A DNA stretch of 8,580 nucleotides, taken from NCBI GenBank assembly GCA_945867725.1, contig CAMBJI010000072.1, positions 1 to 8,580 on the forward strand. The letters are read 5' to 3'. This document shows, in pieces, positions 1-5,847 of the stretch. Position 1 is the stretch's first letter, and each line of letters opens with the position of its first letter. The translations under genes were made by a program, and so were the position numbers. The DNA is from Bordetella parapertussis (lineage in GTDB: Bacteria; Pseudomonadota; Gammaproteobacteria; Burkholderiales; Burkholderiaceae_D). The notes beneath the pieces are model-generated. The model was given only the letters and a program-made list of their open reading frames with translations. It was not told the DNA's origin and ran no database searches.

Positions 1-24
1 TCATTGATCGAAATCATGTACCGT

Positions 25-44
25 TGGCTACATAGTGGCTACAT
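25..44. repeat. Short direct repeat with 11-bp period
   Basis: TGGCTACAT occurs at 25-33 and again at 36-44, one helical turn apart, about 60 bp from the tRNA remnant. Tandem sites on one DNA face near an attachment core are common as recombinase arm-type or excisionase sites. With only two copies and no visible integrase gene, this remains a suggestion. Confidence 0.45.
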
Positions 45-65
45 GAAGGTTTTATCCTCAAGCCT

Positions 66-101
66 AAAAAACAAAAAAGGGGCTGAAATCCCCTTGTTTG
101 T
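66..101 (-). terminator. Intrinsic terminator downstream of the tRNA-Asn 3' half
   Basis: On the minus strand, directly after CCA, the core stem AAGGGG/CCCCTT encloses a 7-nt loop (ATTTCAG) and is followed by TTTTTTG and a second run of six T's. Outer A/T pairs extend the stem beyond one mismatch. Its position one base after the CCA indicates the natural terminator of the tRNA-Asn gene. That suggests the DNA to the left belongs with the original 3' flank of the tRNA, or with an element that copied it. Confidence 0.8.
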
Positions 102-146
102 TGGCTCCTCGACCTGGGCTCGAACCAGGGACCTACGGATTAACAG
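102..146 (-). tRNA. 3' half of tRNA-Asn (GTT); probable attachment site of an integrative element
   Basis: Read on the minus strand, these 45 nt are an exact tRNA 3' half: anticodon loop CTGTTAA (anticodon GTT), 3' anticodon-stem strand TCCGT, variable region AGGTC, T arm CCTGG-TTCGAGC-CCAGG with perfect pairing, acceptor strand TCGAGGA, and encoded G-CCA. The bases upstream (from 147) cannot pair with TCCGT and show no D arm or 5' acceptor strand, so the 5' half is absent. A break exactly at the anticodon loop, with the rest intact to CCA, is what tyrosine-recombinase islands leave when they insert into tRNA genes; tRNA-Asn is a well-known target, as for the Yersinia high-pathogenicity island. 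It should not make a functional tRNA. An apparent open frame across it (4-204, plus strand) is not a gene. Confidence 0.88.
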
Positions 147-248
147 AAAACAGTTTCTTCAAACTATTCTTTTTTTATGCGGGTTACAAGCCATAAAACA
201 TTGATGTGCAATTAACTGTGTAATTGCCTATTCTCTGATGTTTTAGCA
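147..248. other. AT-rich gene-free stretch at the presumed element junction
   Basis: No credible coding region on either strand. Together with the flanking entries, bases 1-328 form the only gene-free part of the window. It contains a run of seven T's at 170-176, preceded on the plus strand by a 5-bp AT-rich hairpin (AGTTT/AAACT, 152-165), too weak to call a terminator, and the inverted repeat at 208-227. Its base composition is visibly more AT-rich than the gene cluster. Confidence 0.5.
208..227. repeat. AT-rich inverted repeat near the tRNA remnant
   Basis: Perfect 7-bp arms GCAATTA/TAATTGC separated by 6 nt. It lies in the gene-free, AT-rich stretch between the tRNA fragment and the palindromes. 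It could be a protein-binding site; the function is not evident and chance cannot be excluded. Confidence 0.4.
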
Positions 249-311
249 AAGCGTCCAGCTCTGGACGCTTGGAGTGCTCTGGCCGGTATCAGACCGTCCA
301 GAGTCTGGACG
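249..311. repeat. Pair of related palindromes after the last gene
   Basis: Palindrome one (249-270) has 10-bp arms AAGCGTCCAG/CTGGACGCTT around CT. Palindrome two (295-311) has 8-bp arms CGTCCAGA/TCTGGACG around one base. They share the CGTCCAG half-site, and an 11-bp direct repeat TCTGGACGCTT occurs at 260-270 and 304-314. Centres are about 43.5 bp apart, close to four helical turns. They start 18 bp beyond the stop codon of the MaoC-like gene. As RNA on the minus strand each can fold into a hairpin, and the more distal one is followed only by a weak TGCTAAAA tail, so termination would be inefficient. Alternatives are operators for a dimeric regulator or sites tied to the nearby integration junction. 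Confidence 0.6.
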
Positions 312-328
312 CTTTGGCCCAACACTTT

Positions 329-814
329 TTAAACAATAGGCACTCCATCCTCGCCCACGCGTTCCTTAAGCATAAGAAACTTTCCGGTGAGTTCAAATAC
401 CTTTTCGTCATTCTGATTGAACTGTTCAGCTTTAATCGTGAGTATGCCAACGTTGGGCTTGCGGGTATCGGACTTGTTGGCAACGGTGATTACGCAGTGA
501 ATAGTGTCGCCGTGAAACAGTGGCTTCGTAAAGGTGAGGCTACCAAGTTCCAAAGCGGCCAAGGTAAAGGGGCCGAGTATGTCTTCCATCATTCCTGCTG
601 TGAAAGAAGCTGTTAGTAGCCCGGGTACTACGCGACGCCCGTATTTGCCATGTTTGCGTGAGTACTCTGCATCAATAAAAAGTGGAGCCTTTAGTCCAGC
701 TAAACTGGTGAAAACTACACAGTCGGCTTCGGTGACAGTACGTGCTGGGGTGTGAAACTCTTCGTTAAGGGCCATTTCGTTCAGTGTCTTGAAGCGATCG
801 TATCGGTTGCTCAT
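329..814 (-). CDS. MaoC-like hot-dog protein lacking the usual catalytic Asp/His
   Basis: A 161-residue single hot-dog domain of the MaoC-like dehydratase family, last gene of the cluster. Recognition rests on VTEADCVVFTSLAG (27-40), the hydratase-2 core after it, RRVVPGLLTASFTAG (60-74) and the ending strands LTFTKPLFHGDTIH and GILTIKAEQFNQ. Active (R)-enoyl-CoA hydratases have GDxNPxHxD in the core. Here the segment reads GLKAPLFID (40-48): the catalytic Asp is L41, the Asn is A43 and the catalytic His is F46. P64 also replaces the His often seen in 'VHGMLLAS'. The reading frame is intact and has a good ribosome binding site (AAGGAG, 6 nt), so this is not simple decay. It may be a non-hydratase hot-dog (thioesterase-like, acyl-CoA binding, or structural partner) or use a different active site. 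Family likely; function unknown. Confidence 0.8.
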   Translation of the reverse strand: MSNRYDRFKTLNEMALNEEFHTPARTVTEADCVVFTSLAGLKAPLFIDAEYSRKHGKYGRRVVPGLLTASFTAGMMEDILGPFTLAALELGSLTFTKPLFHGDTIHCVITVANKSDTRKPNVGILTIKAEQFNQNDEKVFELTGKFLMLKERVGEDGVPIV

Positions 815-820
815 TTCAGT

Positions 821-826
821 CTCCTT
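821..826 (-). promoter_or_regulatory. Ribosome binding site of the MaoC-like gene
   Basis: AAGGAG with 6 nt to the ATG at 814. The whole leader AAGGAGACTGAAATG differs by one base from that of the upstream Bug gene (1837-1851), which suggests a shared or duplicated initiation region within the cluster. Confidence 0.75.
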
Positions 827-867
827 GGGTTTTAAATGCTAAGGCTATTCTGGCAGTGCTACGCTTT

Positions 868-1839
868 TTACTCGAGCTTTGCGCCGCTAATGCGGACCAT
901 TTCGGCCCAGCGGCGCAGCTCAGATGGACCGGTTCGAGCGTAGATATCGGCGGCCATGGGTTCTTTTTCCAAACCCTGTGATTCAAGAAAGCGCGCATAC
1001 TCCGCTGACGCCGTAACTCGAGTGATGGCCGAGCTGAGTCGTAAGGCAATGGCATCAGGAGTAGCGCTGAGAACTGCTAAAGCCTGGCGTGAGCTTATTT
1101 CAGCGCCACTCACGCCTGATTCAGAAAGGGTAGGAACGTCGGGCAGCAGGTTGGAGCGGCGCGAGCCAGTTACGGCAAGTGCCTTGAGTCGTCCTGCCTT
1201 GATCAGTGGCGCCGCAGTCGGAACGGCTGTCATTGCAATGTTTACCTGGCCACCTGCTGTGTCCATGATGGCTTGAGCGCCCCCTTTGTATGGAATGTGC
1301 CGGAGTTGTATTCCAGCGCGCGAGGCGAAAAGCTCTGGTCCGAGGTGCGTGGAACTTCCAACACTGGCCGATGCATAGGTGACTTCTCCCGGCTTTGCTT
1401 TAGCGAGTTCGATTAACTGTGTGACGTTTGCTGGCGGGAACGAGGGAGCGGAGACAAGCACGAATAGGGCTTCATTTACCGGAGCAACCAGTTTAAAGTC
1501 GCGCACGGGATCATAGGGAACATTTTTGTAGAGCGCGGGGTTGGCGTACAAGCCTGAAGCGGTCAGTAGCAGGGTGGTTCCGTCCGAAGGCGCTGCCATG
1601 AACTGTTGTACCGCGAGGATGCCATTTGCGCCTGGCTTGTTGTCAACGACCACTGGTACAGCCAGATCTTTTGTGAGCTGTTCTGCTATGAATCGTGCCG
1701 ATAGGTCAGAGGCGGTTCCAGTGGACGTAGGTACGATGATGCGCAGTCCTCTTGCGGGTATGTCCTGAGCATGAGCTAAAGAGCTCAGGGCTAATGCCAC
1801 TAAGCTGACAATTGAGTTACGGCGGTTGAGTCTATGCAT
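868..1839 (-). CDS. Bug/TctC-family periplasmic carboxylate-binding protein with Sec signal
   Basis: A 323-residue receptor of the TTT type and the second Bug protein of the cluster. It has a classical Sec signal peptide: basic start MHRLNRR, hydrophobic core to about residue 21, and AHA at 22-24 with likely cleavage before Q25. Mature landmarks are LRIIVPTSTGTASD, ARFIAEQL, VVVDNKPGANG, HIPYKGGAQA (ligand-cleft region) and GRLKALAVTGSRRS. It shares these blocks with the other Bug protein here, but the ligand loops differ: TSTGTASD against QTPGAGTD near the N-terminus, and different residues in the middle of the protein. The two may therefore bind different acids, perhaps substrate and intermediate or two related substrates. 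The start has AAGGAG 6 nt upstream. It follows the dehydrogenase by 66 bp, a gap that contains a GC-rich hairpin. No TctA/TctB genes accompany it. Confidence 0.92.
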   Translation of the reverse strand: MHRLNRRNSIVSLVALALSSLAHAQDIPARGLRIIVPTSTGTASDLSARFIAEQLTKDLAVPVVVDNKPGANGILAVQQFMAAPSDGTTLLLTASGLYANPALYKNVPYDPVRDFKLVAPVNEALFVLVSAPSFPPANVTQLIELAKAKPGEVTYASASVGSSTHLGPELFASRAGIQLRHIPYKGGAQAIMDTAGGQVNIAMTAVPTAAPLIKAGRLKALAVTGSRRSNLLPDVPTLSESGVSGAEISSRQALAVLSATPDAIALRLSSAITRVTASAEYARFLESQGLEKEPMAADIYARTGPSELRRWAEMVRISGAKLE

Positions 1840-1845
1840 TTGAGT

Positions 1846-1851
1846 CTCCTT
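1846..1851 (-). promoter_or_regulatory. Ribosome binding site of the Sec-type Bug gene
   Basis: AAGGAG, 6 nt before the ATG at 1839. It fixes the start at the Met that begins the signal peptide. The leader is nearly identical to that of the MaoC-like gene. Confidence 0.75.
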
Positions 1852-1871
1852 ATTCCCTTGAGGGAGTTGTT

Positions 1872-1888
1872 GGCGCGTTCCGCGCGCC
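1872..1888 (-). repeat. GC-rich hairpin between the SDR and Sec-type Bug genes
   Basis: Perfect 6-bp arms GGCGCG/CGCGCC around a 5-nt loop, inside the 66-bp gap. No T-run follows on the minus strand, so it is not a standard intrinsic terminator. It could slow transcription or protect an mRNA end and so change the level of the periplasmic receptor relative to the enzymes. It could also be chance in GC-rich DNA. Confidence 0.4.
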
Positions 1889-1905
1889 TCGGTGGTATCT
1901 GTGGG

Positions 1906-2682
1906 CTAACGTGGTGTTAGTCGTGCTCCCGCGTCAAGACTTATCGTGGTTGCGTTGAAGTAGGCGTTGCGCACAATCATTTCGGCAAGGTTGGCATACT
2001 CATCTGGTTGCCCCATCCGTGCTGGAAAAAGGACCATCCTGTCAATAATGGATTGGGTGACTTGGACCGGCAGACCCGAGACCATTCCGGTCTCGAACAG
2101 ACCCGGCGCAATGCTACAAACGCGAATACCCTGATCGGCCAAGTCTCGTGCCACAGGAAGAGTTAGCCCGACGATTGCGGCTTTAGAGGCCGCGTAAGCT
2201 GCCTGGCCAACTTGTCCCTGGAATGCCGCACCCGAACTGGTGTTAATGATTACTCCGCGCTCGCCGTCTGCCTTCGGATGGTTATTCGTCATGACTGCTG
2301 CGGCCAAACGTATGACGTTGAAAGTGCCTGTGAGATTGATGCTGATGACTTTGTTCCAAATGTCTAACGGATGAGGTTTGCCTTTTGATACGGTCTTGGC
2401 TGCGTCTGCTACGCCTGCACAATTCACAGCTACGTGCAGTGCGCCATATCGTGACACAGCCATGTCGATGGCACTACTCACTTCCTCTGAGTCTGCAACT
2501 GAGGCTCGAATGCCCATAAATTGCTCTGCCGATAGTTGACCTTCTAGGGCCGCTAAGCCCGATTCGTTGATGTCGATGGCTACTATCTTTGCTCCGGATG
2601 CTGCAAGGCGAAGCGCAGTAGCCATACCCAAGCCGGAGCCGGCTCCGGTGATAAGTACGACGGTTTCTTTGTTAATGTCCAT
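1906..2682 (-). CDS. SDR, probable type II 3-hydroxyacyl-CoA dehydrogenase (HSD10-like)
   Basis: A 258-residue short-chain dehydrogenase. The Rossmann motif TGAGSGLG is at 12-19. Asp37 at the end of the second strand favours NAD(H) over NADP(H). The NCAG motif is at 87-90 and Asn116 is in place, with catalytic S150, Y163 and K167 (YAASK); the Ser-Tyr spacing of 13 matches human HSD17B10. Segments GQVGQAAYAASKAA, GLFETGMVSGLP and FPARMGQPDEYA closely resemble HSD10-type enzymes, which oxidise short 3-hydroxyacyl-CoAs including 2-methyl-3-hydroxybutyryl-CoA. Its AAGGAG (2688-2693) overlaps the thiolase stop, so translation of the two should be coupled. It would supply the 3-ketoacyl-CoA cleaved by that thiolase. 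Substrate assignment is inferred from resemblance and neighbours; another 3-hydroxyacyl-CoA or alcohol cannot be excluded. Confidence 0.88.
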   Translation of the reverse strand: MDINKETVVLITGAGSGLGMATALRLAASGAKIVAIDINESGLAALEGQLSAEQFMGIRASVADSEEVSSAIDMAVSRYGALHVAVNCAGVADAAKTVSKGKPHPLDIWNKVISINLTGTFNVIRLAAAVMTNNHPKADGERGVIINTSSGAAFQGQVGQAAYAASKAAIVGLTLPVARDLADQGIRVCSIAPGLFETGMVSGLPVQVTQSIIDRMVLFPARMGQPDEYANLAEMIVRNAYFNATTISLDAGARLTPR

Positions 2683-2687
2683 GCGCG

Positions 2688-2693
2688 CTCCTT
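2688..2693 (-). promoter_or_regulatory. Ribosome binding site of the SDR gene overlapping the thiolase stop codon
   Basis: AAGGAG shares bases with the TAA stop of the thiolase (TAAGGAG) and lies 5 nt before the SDR ATG. Ribosomes finishing the thiolase are therefore positioned to reinitiate on the dehydrogenase, which should keep the two proteins in a fixed ratio. Confidence 0.75.
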
Positions 2694-3933
2694 AAACCCG
2701 CTCGAAAATATTGACAGCACTAACTGCTTCTTCGATGCCGATGAGTCCGCCGCCGTTTTCTTGGATGGCTATGCGAGCGTTAGCCACTTGGCGGGCCCCT
2801 GCCTCGCCGCGCAACTGTGTGACGAGTTCGTATACCTGACCTAGGCCAGTGGCGCCAATTGGATGCCCCTTTGACTCAAGCCCTCCAGATGTATTGATTG
2901 GAATACGACCCCCGATGCTGAATTCGCCACGCTCGGCTGCAGGCCCTGACTCGCCGCGCGCCACTAGCATGAGTGCCTCTGCGTTTAACAATTCGCCCAT
3001 GGCCGTTGCGTCATGAACCTCGGCAATGTGGACGTCGGCTGGATCGATTCCCGCTTGCTCGTATGCACGTCGAGCAGCTCGTGCGCTGACATAGTCCTCG
3101 GGTTGGTTCGCGGTGCGATCAACGCCGGTCTGCACAATGCTAGCGCGAAGGCGAACGAGGCGTGAACGTCCCAGTCCCAATCGACGTAGGCCCTCGTCGG
3201 TACATAACACTACAGAGGCGGCGCCGTCACTTATCGGGGAGCACATTGGCAGGGTAAGTGGGTAACTGATGGCAGGTGCAGCTAGTACCTCATCTATGGT
3301 GTAGGCCTGCCTGTACTGGGACAGAGGGTTGTGAACTGAATGCTGGTGGTTCTTTGCAGAAACGGCAGCGATTTGTCGCTGTGTGGTACCCCAACGGCGC
3401 ATGTGGTCGCGGCAGAATGCGGCATATACATCCATGAACACGCTGTAAGGCCTTGTTGAGGTGGTGTTTGGTGGCGGCTCAATTCCGCGGCCGAGGTCCA
3501 GAAGCGATTCCTTGTTGGCGTCAACTGTCTGCACATCCCAGCCAGAATCAAATACAGCAAACATTCGGGCTTTGTCGGGGATGTTCATTTTCTCTGCGCC
3601 AACGGCTAGGGCGATTTCGCAAGAACCAGCGCGCAAAGCCTGAGCCGCCAGATGCAGTGCACTGGATCCACTGGCACAGGCATTTTCGACGGTGAAAATT
3701 GGAATGTCCTGTAACCCCATGCGCCTCATTGCGATTGGGCCGGGCACGCAATACTGACCCTGCAGCATGCCGTGGGTCAAGGTGCCGTAGTAAACAGATT
3801 CAATGTCACGAAGTTCGGCTCCAGCGTCTTTCACTGCAGCGTTAACTGCCTGGGCTATCAGTTCATAAACGCCAATATCAGTGTGTTTTCCAAATGGCGT
3901 CATGCCCACGCCAGCTATGTATACGTTATTCAT
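2692..3933 (-). CDS. SCP-x-type thiolase (acetyl-CoA acyltransferase family)
   Basis: A 413-residue thiolase of the SCP-x/non-specific lipid-transfer subfamily, which cleaves 3-ketoacyl-CoAs with CoA and in eukaryotes handles 2-methyl-branched substrates. The start VYIAGVGMTPFGK is the standard subfamily N-terminus, which fixes the ATG. C86 in VENACASGSSA is the acyl-accepting Cys; H307 in EVHDATAMGE and H357 in SKGHPIGATG fit the catalytic histidines. The C-terminal ENGGG replaces the CxG Cys motif of classical thiolases, as usual in this subfamily. HDAT stands where SCP-x proteins often have HDCF or HDAF. No lipid-transfer domain and no DUF35/OB-fold partner gene is attached. There is no recognisable Shine-Dalgarno in the 73 bp upstream, unlike most of the cluster. 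The TAA stop overlaps the AAGGAG of the following dehydrogenase. Biosynthetic condensation is possible but less likely in this setting. Confidence 0.9.
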   Translation of the reverse strand: MNNVYIAGVGMTPFGKHTDIGVYELIAQAVNAAVKDAGAELRDIESVYYGTLTHGMLQGQYCVPGPIAMRRMGLQDIPIFTVENACASGSSALHLAAQALRAGSCEIALAVGAEKMNIPDKARMFAVFDSGWDVQTVDANKESLLDLGRGIEPPPNTTSTRPYSVFMDVYAAFCRDHMRRWGTTQRQIAAVSAKNHQHSVHNPLSQYRQAYTIDEVLAAPAISYPLTLPMCSPISDGAASVVLCTDEGLRRLGLGRSRLVRLRASIVQTGVDRTANQPEDYVSARAARRAYEQAGIDPADVHIAEVHDATAMGELLNAEALMLVARGESGPAAERGEFSIGGRIPINTSGGLESKGHPIGATGLGQVYELVTQLRGEAGARQVANARIAIQENGGGLIGIEEAVSAVNIFERV

Positions 3934-4006
3934 GTTTTGCTTGCTAGTTTTGTATTGGGGTTATGGTTGATAAGGCCTGAGCGCTGGTTCTGGGTTTGCA
4001 TCTTTC

Positions 4007-4801
4007 TCAGCGACCAGTAAATTGAGGAGGGCGCTTTTCGGCAAAGGCGCGCAAGCCTTCGGCCATGTCGTGTGAGCGCAGGTGTTTGCGCAGCATTACC
4101 TGTTCGTGAAGAAGCGCGTCCGATCGGGTCTTGTCGGCACTGGCGCGTGCTACTTCCTTCATGCGCCTAAGCGTTGCCGGGCTTCGAGAAGCAATATGCC
4201 TTGCTAGGGCTAGTGTTGCTTCGGCTAGAGTTTCTGCGGGGTGCACTTCGCAAATCAAGCCTAGAGCATGCAATTGAGCAGCGGTATAGGTACGACCAGT
4301 GTAGAGAAGGTACATAGCTGCGTGAAGCGGTATTACGCGTGGCAACACCGCGGCCCCGCCCCCCCCAGGGTAGACGCCGAAATTAGAATGCGCATCCCCA
4401 ATTCGGGCGCCATCTGCTGCCACGAGCAAGTCAGCGCTTAGAGCTAGTTCCAAGCCCCCGGCCATTGTGATTCCGTTTAGGCTCGCAATTACCGGTTTGG
4501 GCAGCGCTGCTATACGTTCGAACTGTGAGCTGGCGCGGTCAAGAAAATCAGGCTCTCCGGGTGCGACGGCCTGAGCCTCATCGAAGGCTTTAAGGTCTGC
4601 ACCAGCGCAAAAAGCGCGTCCTGCTCCAGTAATGATGAGCACTCGCAGGTCTTCACGACCCTCCAAATGAGCAACGGCATTGTCTAGTCCGTGGAGCATG
4701 GACGAAGTCAGCGCGTTCATTGCTTCGGGTCGGTGGAGAGTGACACGCATAATGTCGTCGATGATCTCGACACCGATTTCGGGGGTTACTGGAAACTGCA
4801 T
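4007..4801 (-). CDS. Crotonase-superfamily enoyl-CoA hydratase/isomerase-like protein with altered catalytic pair
   Basis: A full-length, 264-residue crotonase fold with a normal C-terminal ending (AFAEKRPPQFTGR). Oxyanion-hole segments are AFCAGADLK (63-71) and ITMAGGLELALSAD (111-124). Aligned to rat crotonase, E118 matches catalytic Glu144. The second catalytic Glu (Glu164) falls on H138, in GDAHSNFGVYPG, exactly 20 residues later as in the reference. Classical hydratases need both acids, so simple 2-enoyl-CoA hydration is not assured; crotonase relatives with such changes include isomerases, hydrolases and C-C lyases, and other annotated hydratases carry a D-x-H here. The start has AGGAG 9 nt upstream. 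It follows the Bug gene by 53 bp and precedes the thiolase by 73 bp, the widest gap in the cluster. A run of eight G's on the coding strand lies in the PGGGG loop. Family certain, reaction uncertain. Confidence 0.9.
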   Translation of the reverse strand: MQFPVTPEIGVEIIDDIMRVTLHRPEAMNALTSSMLHGLDNAVAHLEGREDLRVLIITGAGRAFCAGADLKAFDEAQAVAPGEPDFLDRASSQFERIAALPKPVIASLNGITMAGGLELALSADLLVAADGARIGDAHSNFGVYPGGGGAAVLPRVIPLHAAMYLLYTGRTYTAAQLHALGLICEVHPAETLAEATLALARHIASRSPATLRRMKEVARASADKTRSDALLHEQVMLRKHLRSHDMAEGLRAFAEKRPPQFTGR

Positions 4802-4854
4802 GTCCTGTGACTCCTAGCTTTGCTTTTGAAGGTTGAATTAGGTATTTTTTTAGG

Positions 4855-5847
4855 TCACTGCGGTTGGAGCCCAATAGTTTCCACAACCTTTGACCAGCGG
4901 CGCAGTTCTTCCTGAGCACTGCGCGCGTACTCTGCTGGCGGCACGGCCTCAGATTCCAAGCCTTGTGAATCGAGGAAGCGTTGGTAGTCGGGCGAGGCGA
5001 TGATTCGGCTCACAGCAGCGACAATTTTGACCGCAATAGAGTCAGGCAAGCCTGCAGGCGCAGCTAGGTAAGTCTTGGATGTAACTTCGAAGCCTTCGAA
5101 GCCCGACTCGGCCATTGTTGGAACGTTGGGTAAAGTCTTGGAACGACGTGCACCTGTTACCGCTAACGCTTTTAGTCGGCCTGCCGTGACATTGGGCGCC
5201 ACGGTGGCGATGGCTGGCGCGGAGAGTTGAACCTGTCCTGAAATTGTGTCGGTCAGCAATGGGGCACTGCCCTTGTAGGTAATACCCACCATATCAATTC
5301 CCGCCATCTTTGTTAACAACAATGGTGCGATGTTGGTGACGCTGGCGCCGCCAGCGGACCCGAAGTTTAGACCACCGGGTTTGGACTTGGCTAAATTTAC
5401 GAACTCGCGTATGTTGTTGACTGGCGCGTTGGCTGGTACTACGAAGGCAAGCAGGGCATCGTTCACGCCCATAAGCACCCGGAAGTCTTTAATAACGTCG
5501 AATGGCGTGGTCTTGGACAACAGCTTGGTTAGGTAAACTGCCGAGCCGCCCATGAAAAGCGTGTAGCCATCTGGTGCTGCCTTGGCTGCGGCATCTGTAC
5601 CTACAGTGACCCCGGCTCCCGGCTTATTGTCTACAACCACTCCGGACTTCCACTCCTGAGACAAGCGCTCGGCTATAAACCGGGCGGTTAGGTCGGTACC
5701 GGCTCCAGGCGTTTGGGGCACGATGATGCGAACGGAGCGTGTGGGCCAGTCCTGAGTTTGAGCTATGGATTCTCCTGCTAGCGCGCCGGCTGTTAGAGCA
5801 ATGAATCCGCGACGATCGATGTTTGCCGAGTTTGAGGTAATTTTCAT
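4855..5847 (-). CDS. Bug/TctC-family periplasmic carboxylate-binding protein with Tat-like signal
   Basis: A 330-residue receptor of the tripartite tricarboxylate transporter (TTT) type. The N-terminus holds a twin-arginine-like motif, DRRGFIA (residues 11-17), followed by a short hydrophobic Ala/Gly-rich stretch and a probable cleavage site after SIA (about residue 29). Mature-protein landmarks are VRIIVPQTPGAGTD, ARFIAERL, VVVDNKPGAG and, later, GRLKALAVTGARRS and VPTMAESG, all typical of Bug proteins, which bind small organic acids or amides in a deep periplasmic cleft. The start overlaps the CoA-transferase stop (ATGA), with CAGGAG 7 nt upstream. It is a paralogue of the Bug protein further along the cluster and shares several identical blocks with it. 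No TctA or TctB membrane subunit is present here, so it may serve a transporter encoded elsewhere or act in sensing. The ligand is unknown; the context suggests the acid degraded by this cluster. Confidence 0.92.
   Translation of the reverse strand: MKITSNSANIDRRGFIALTAGALAGESIAQTQDWPTRSVRIIVPQTPGAGTDLTARFIAERLSQEWKSGVVVDNKPGAGVTVGTDAAAKAAPDGYTLFMGGSAVYLTKLLSKTTPFDVIKDFRVLMGVNDALLAFVVPANAPVNNIREFVNLAKSKPGGLNFGSAGGASVTNIAPLLLTKMAGIDMVGITYKGSAPLLTDTISGQVQLSAPAIATVAPNVTAGRLKALAVTGARRSKTLPNVPTMAESGFEGFEVTSKTYLAAPAGLPDSIAVKIVAAVSRIIASPDYQRFLDSQGLESEAVPPAEYARSAQEELRRWSKVVETIGLQPQ

Noticed and set aside
147..180. Plus-strand intrinsic terminator (AGTTT/AAACT hairpin with T-run)
   Set aside because: The stem is only 5 bp and AT-rich, and no gene on the plus strand ends there.
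4..204. Plus-strand open frame of 66 codons across the tRNA remnant
   Set aside because: It is produced by reading through the terminator and the antisense of the tRNA fragment; it has no ribosome binding site and no family features.
269..616. Plus-strand open frame of 115 codons
   Set aside because: It begins in the palindrome region and runs antisense to the MaoC-like gene, which has clear family motifs and a ribosome binding site.
956..1276. Plus-strand frame opposite the Sec-type Bug gene
   Set aside because: Antisense shadow of a strongly supported Bug protein; no recognisable domain.
3934..4006. Possible internal promoter before the thiolase
   Set aside because: TTATCA and AATACAAAA-like elements are present, but their spacing is too short for a sigma-70 promoter.
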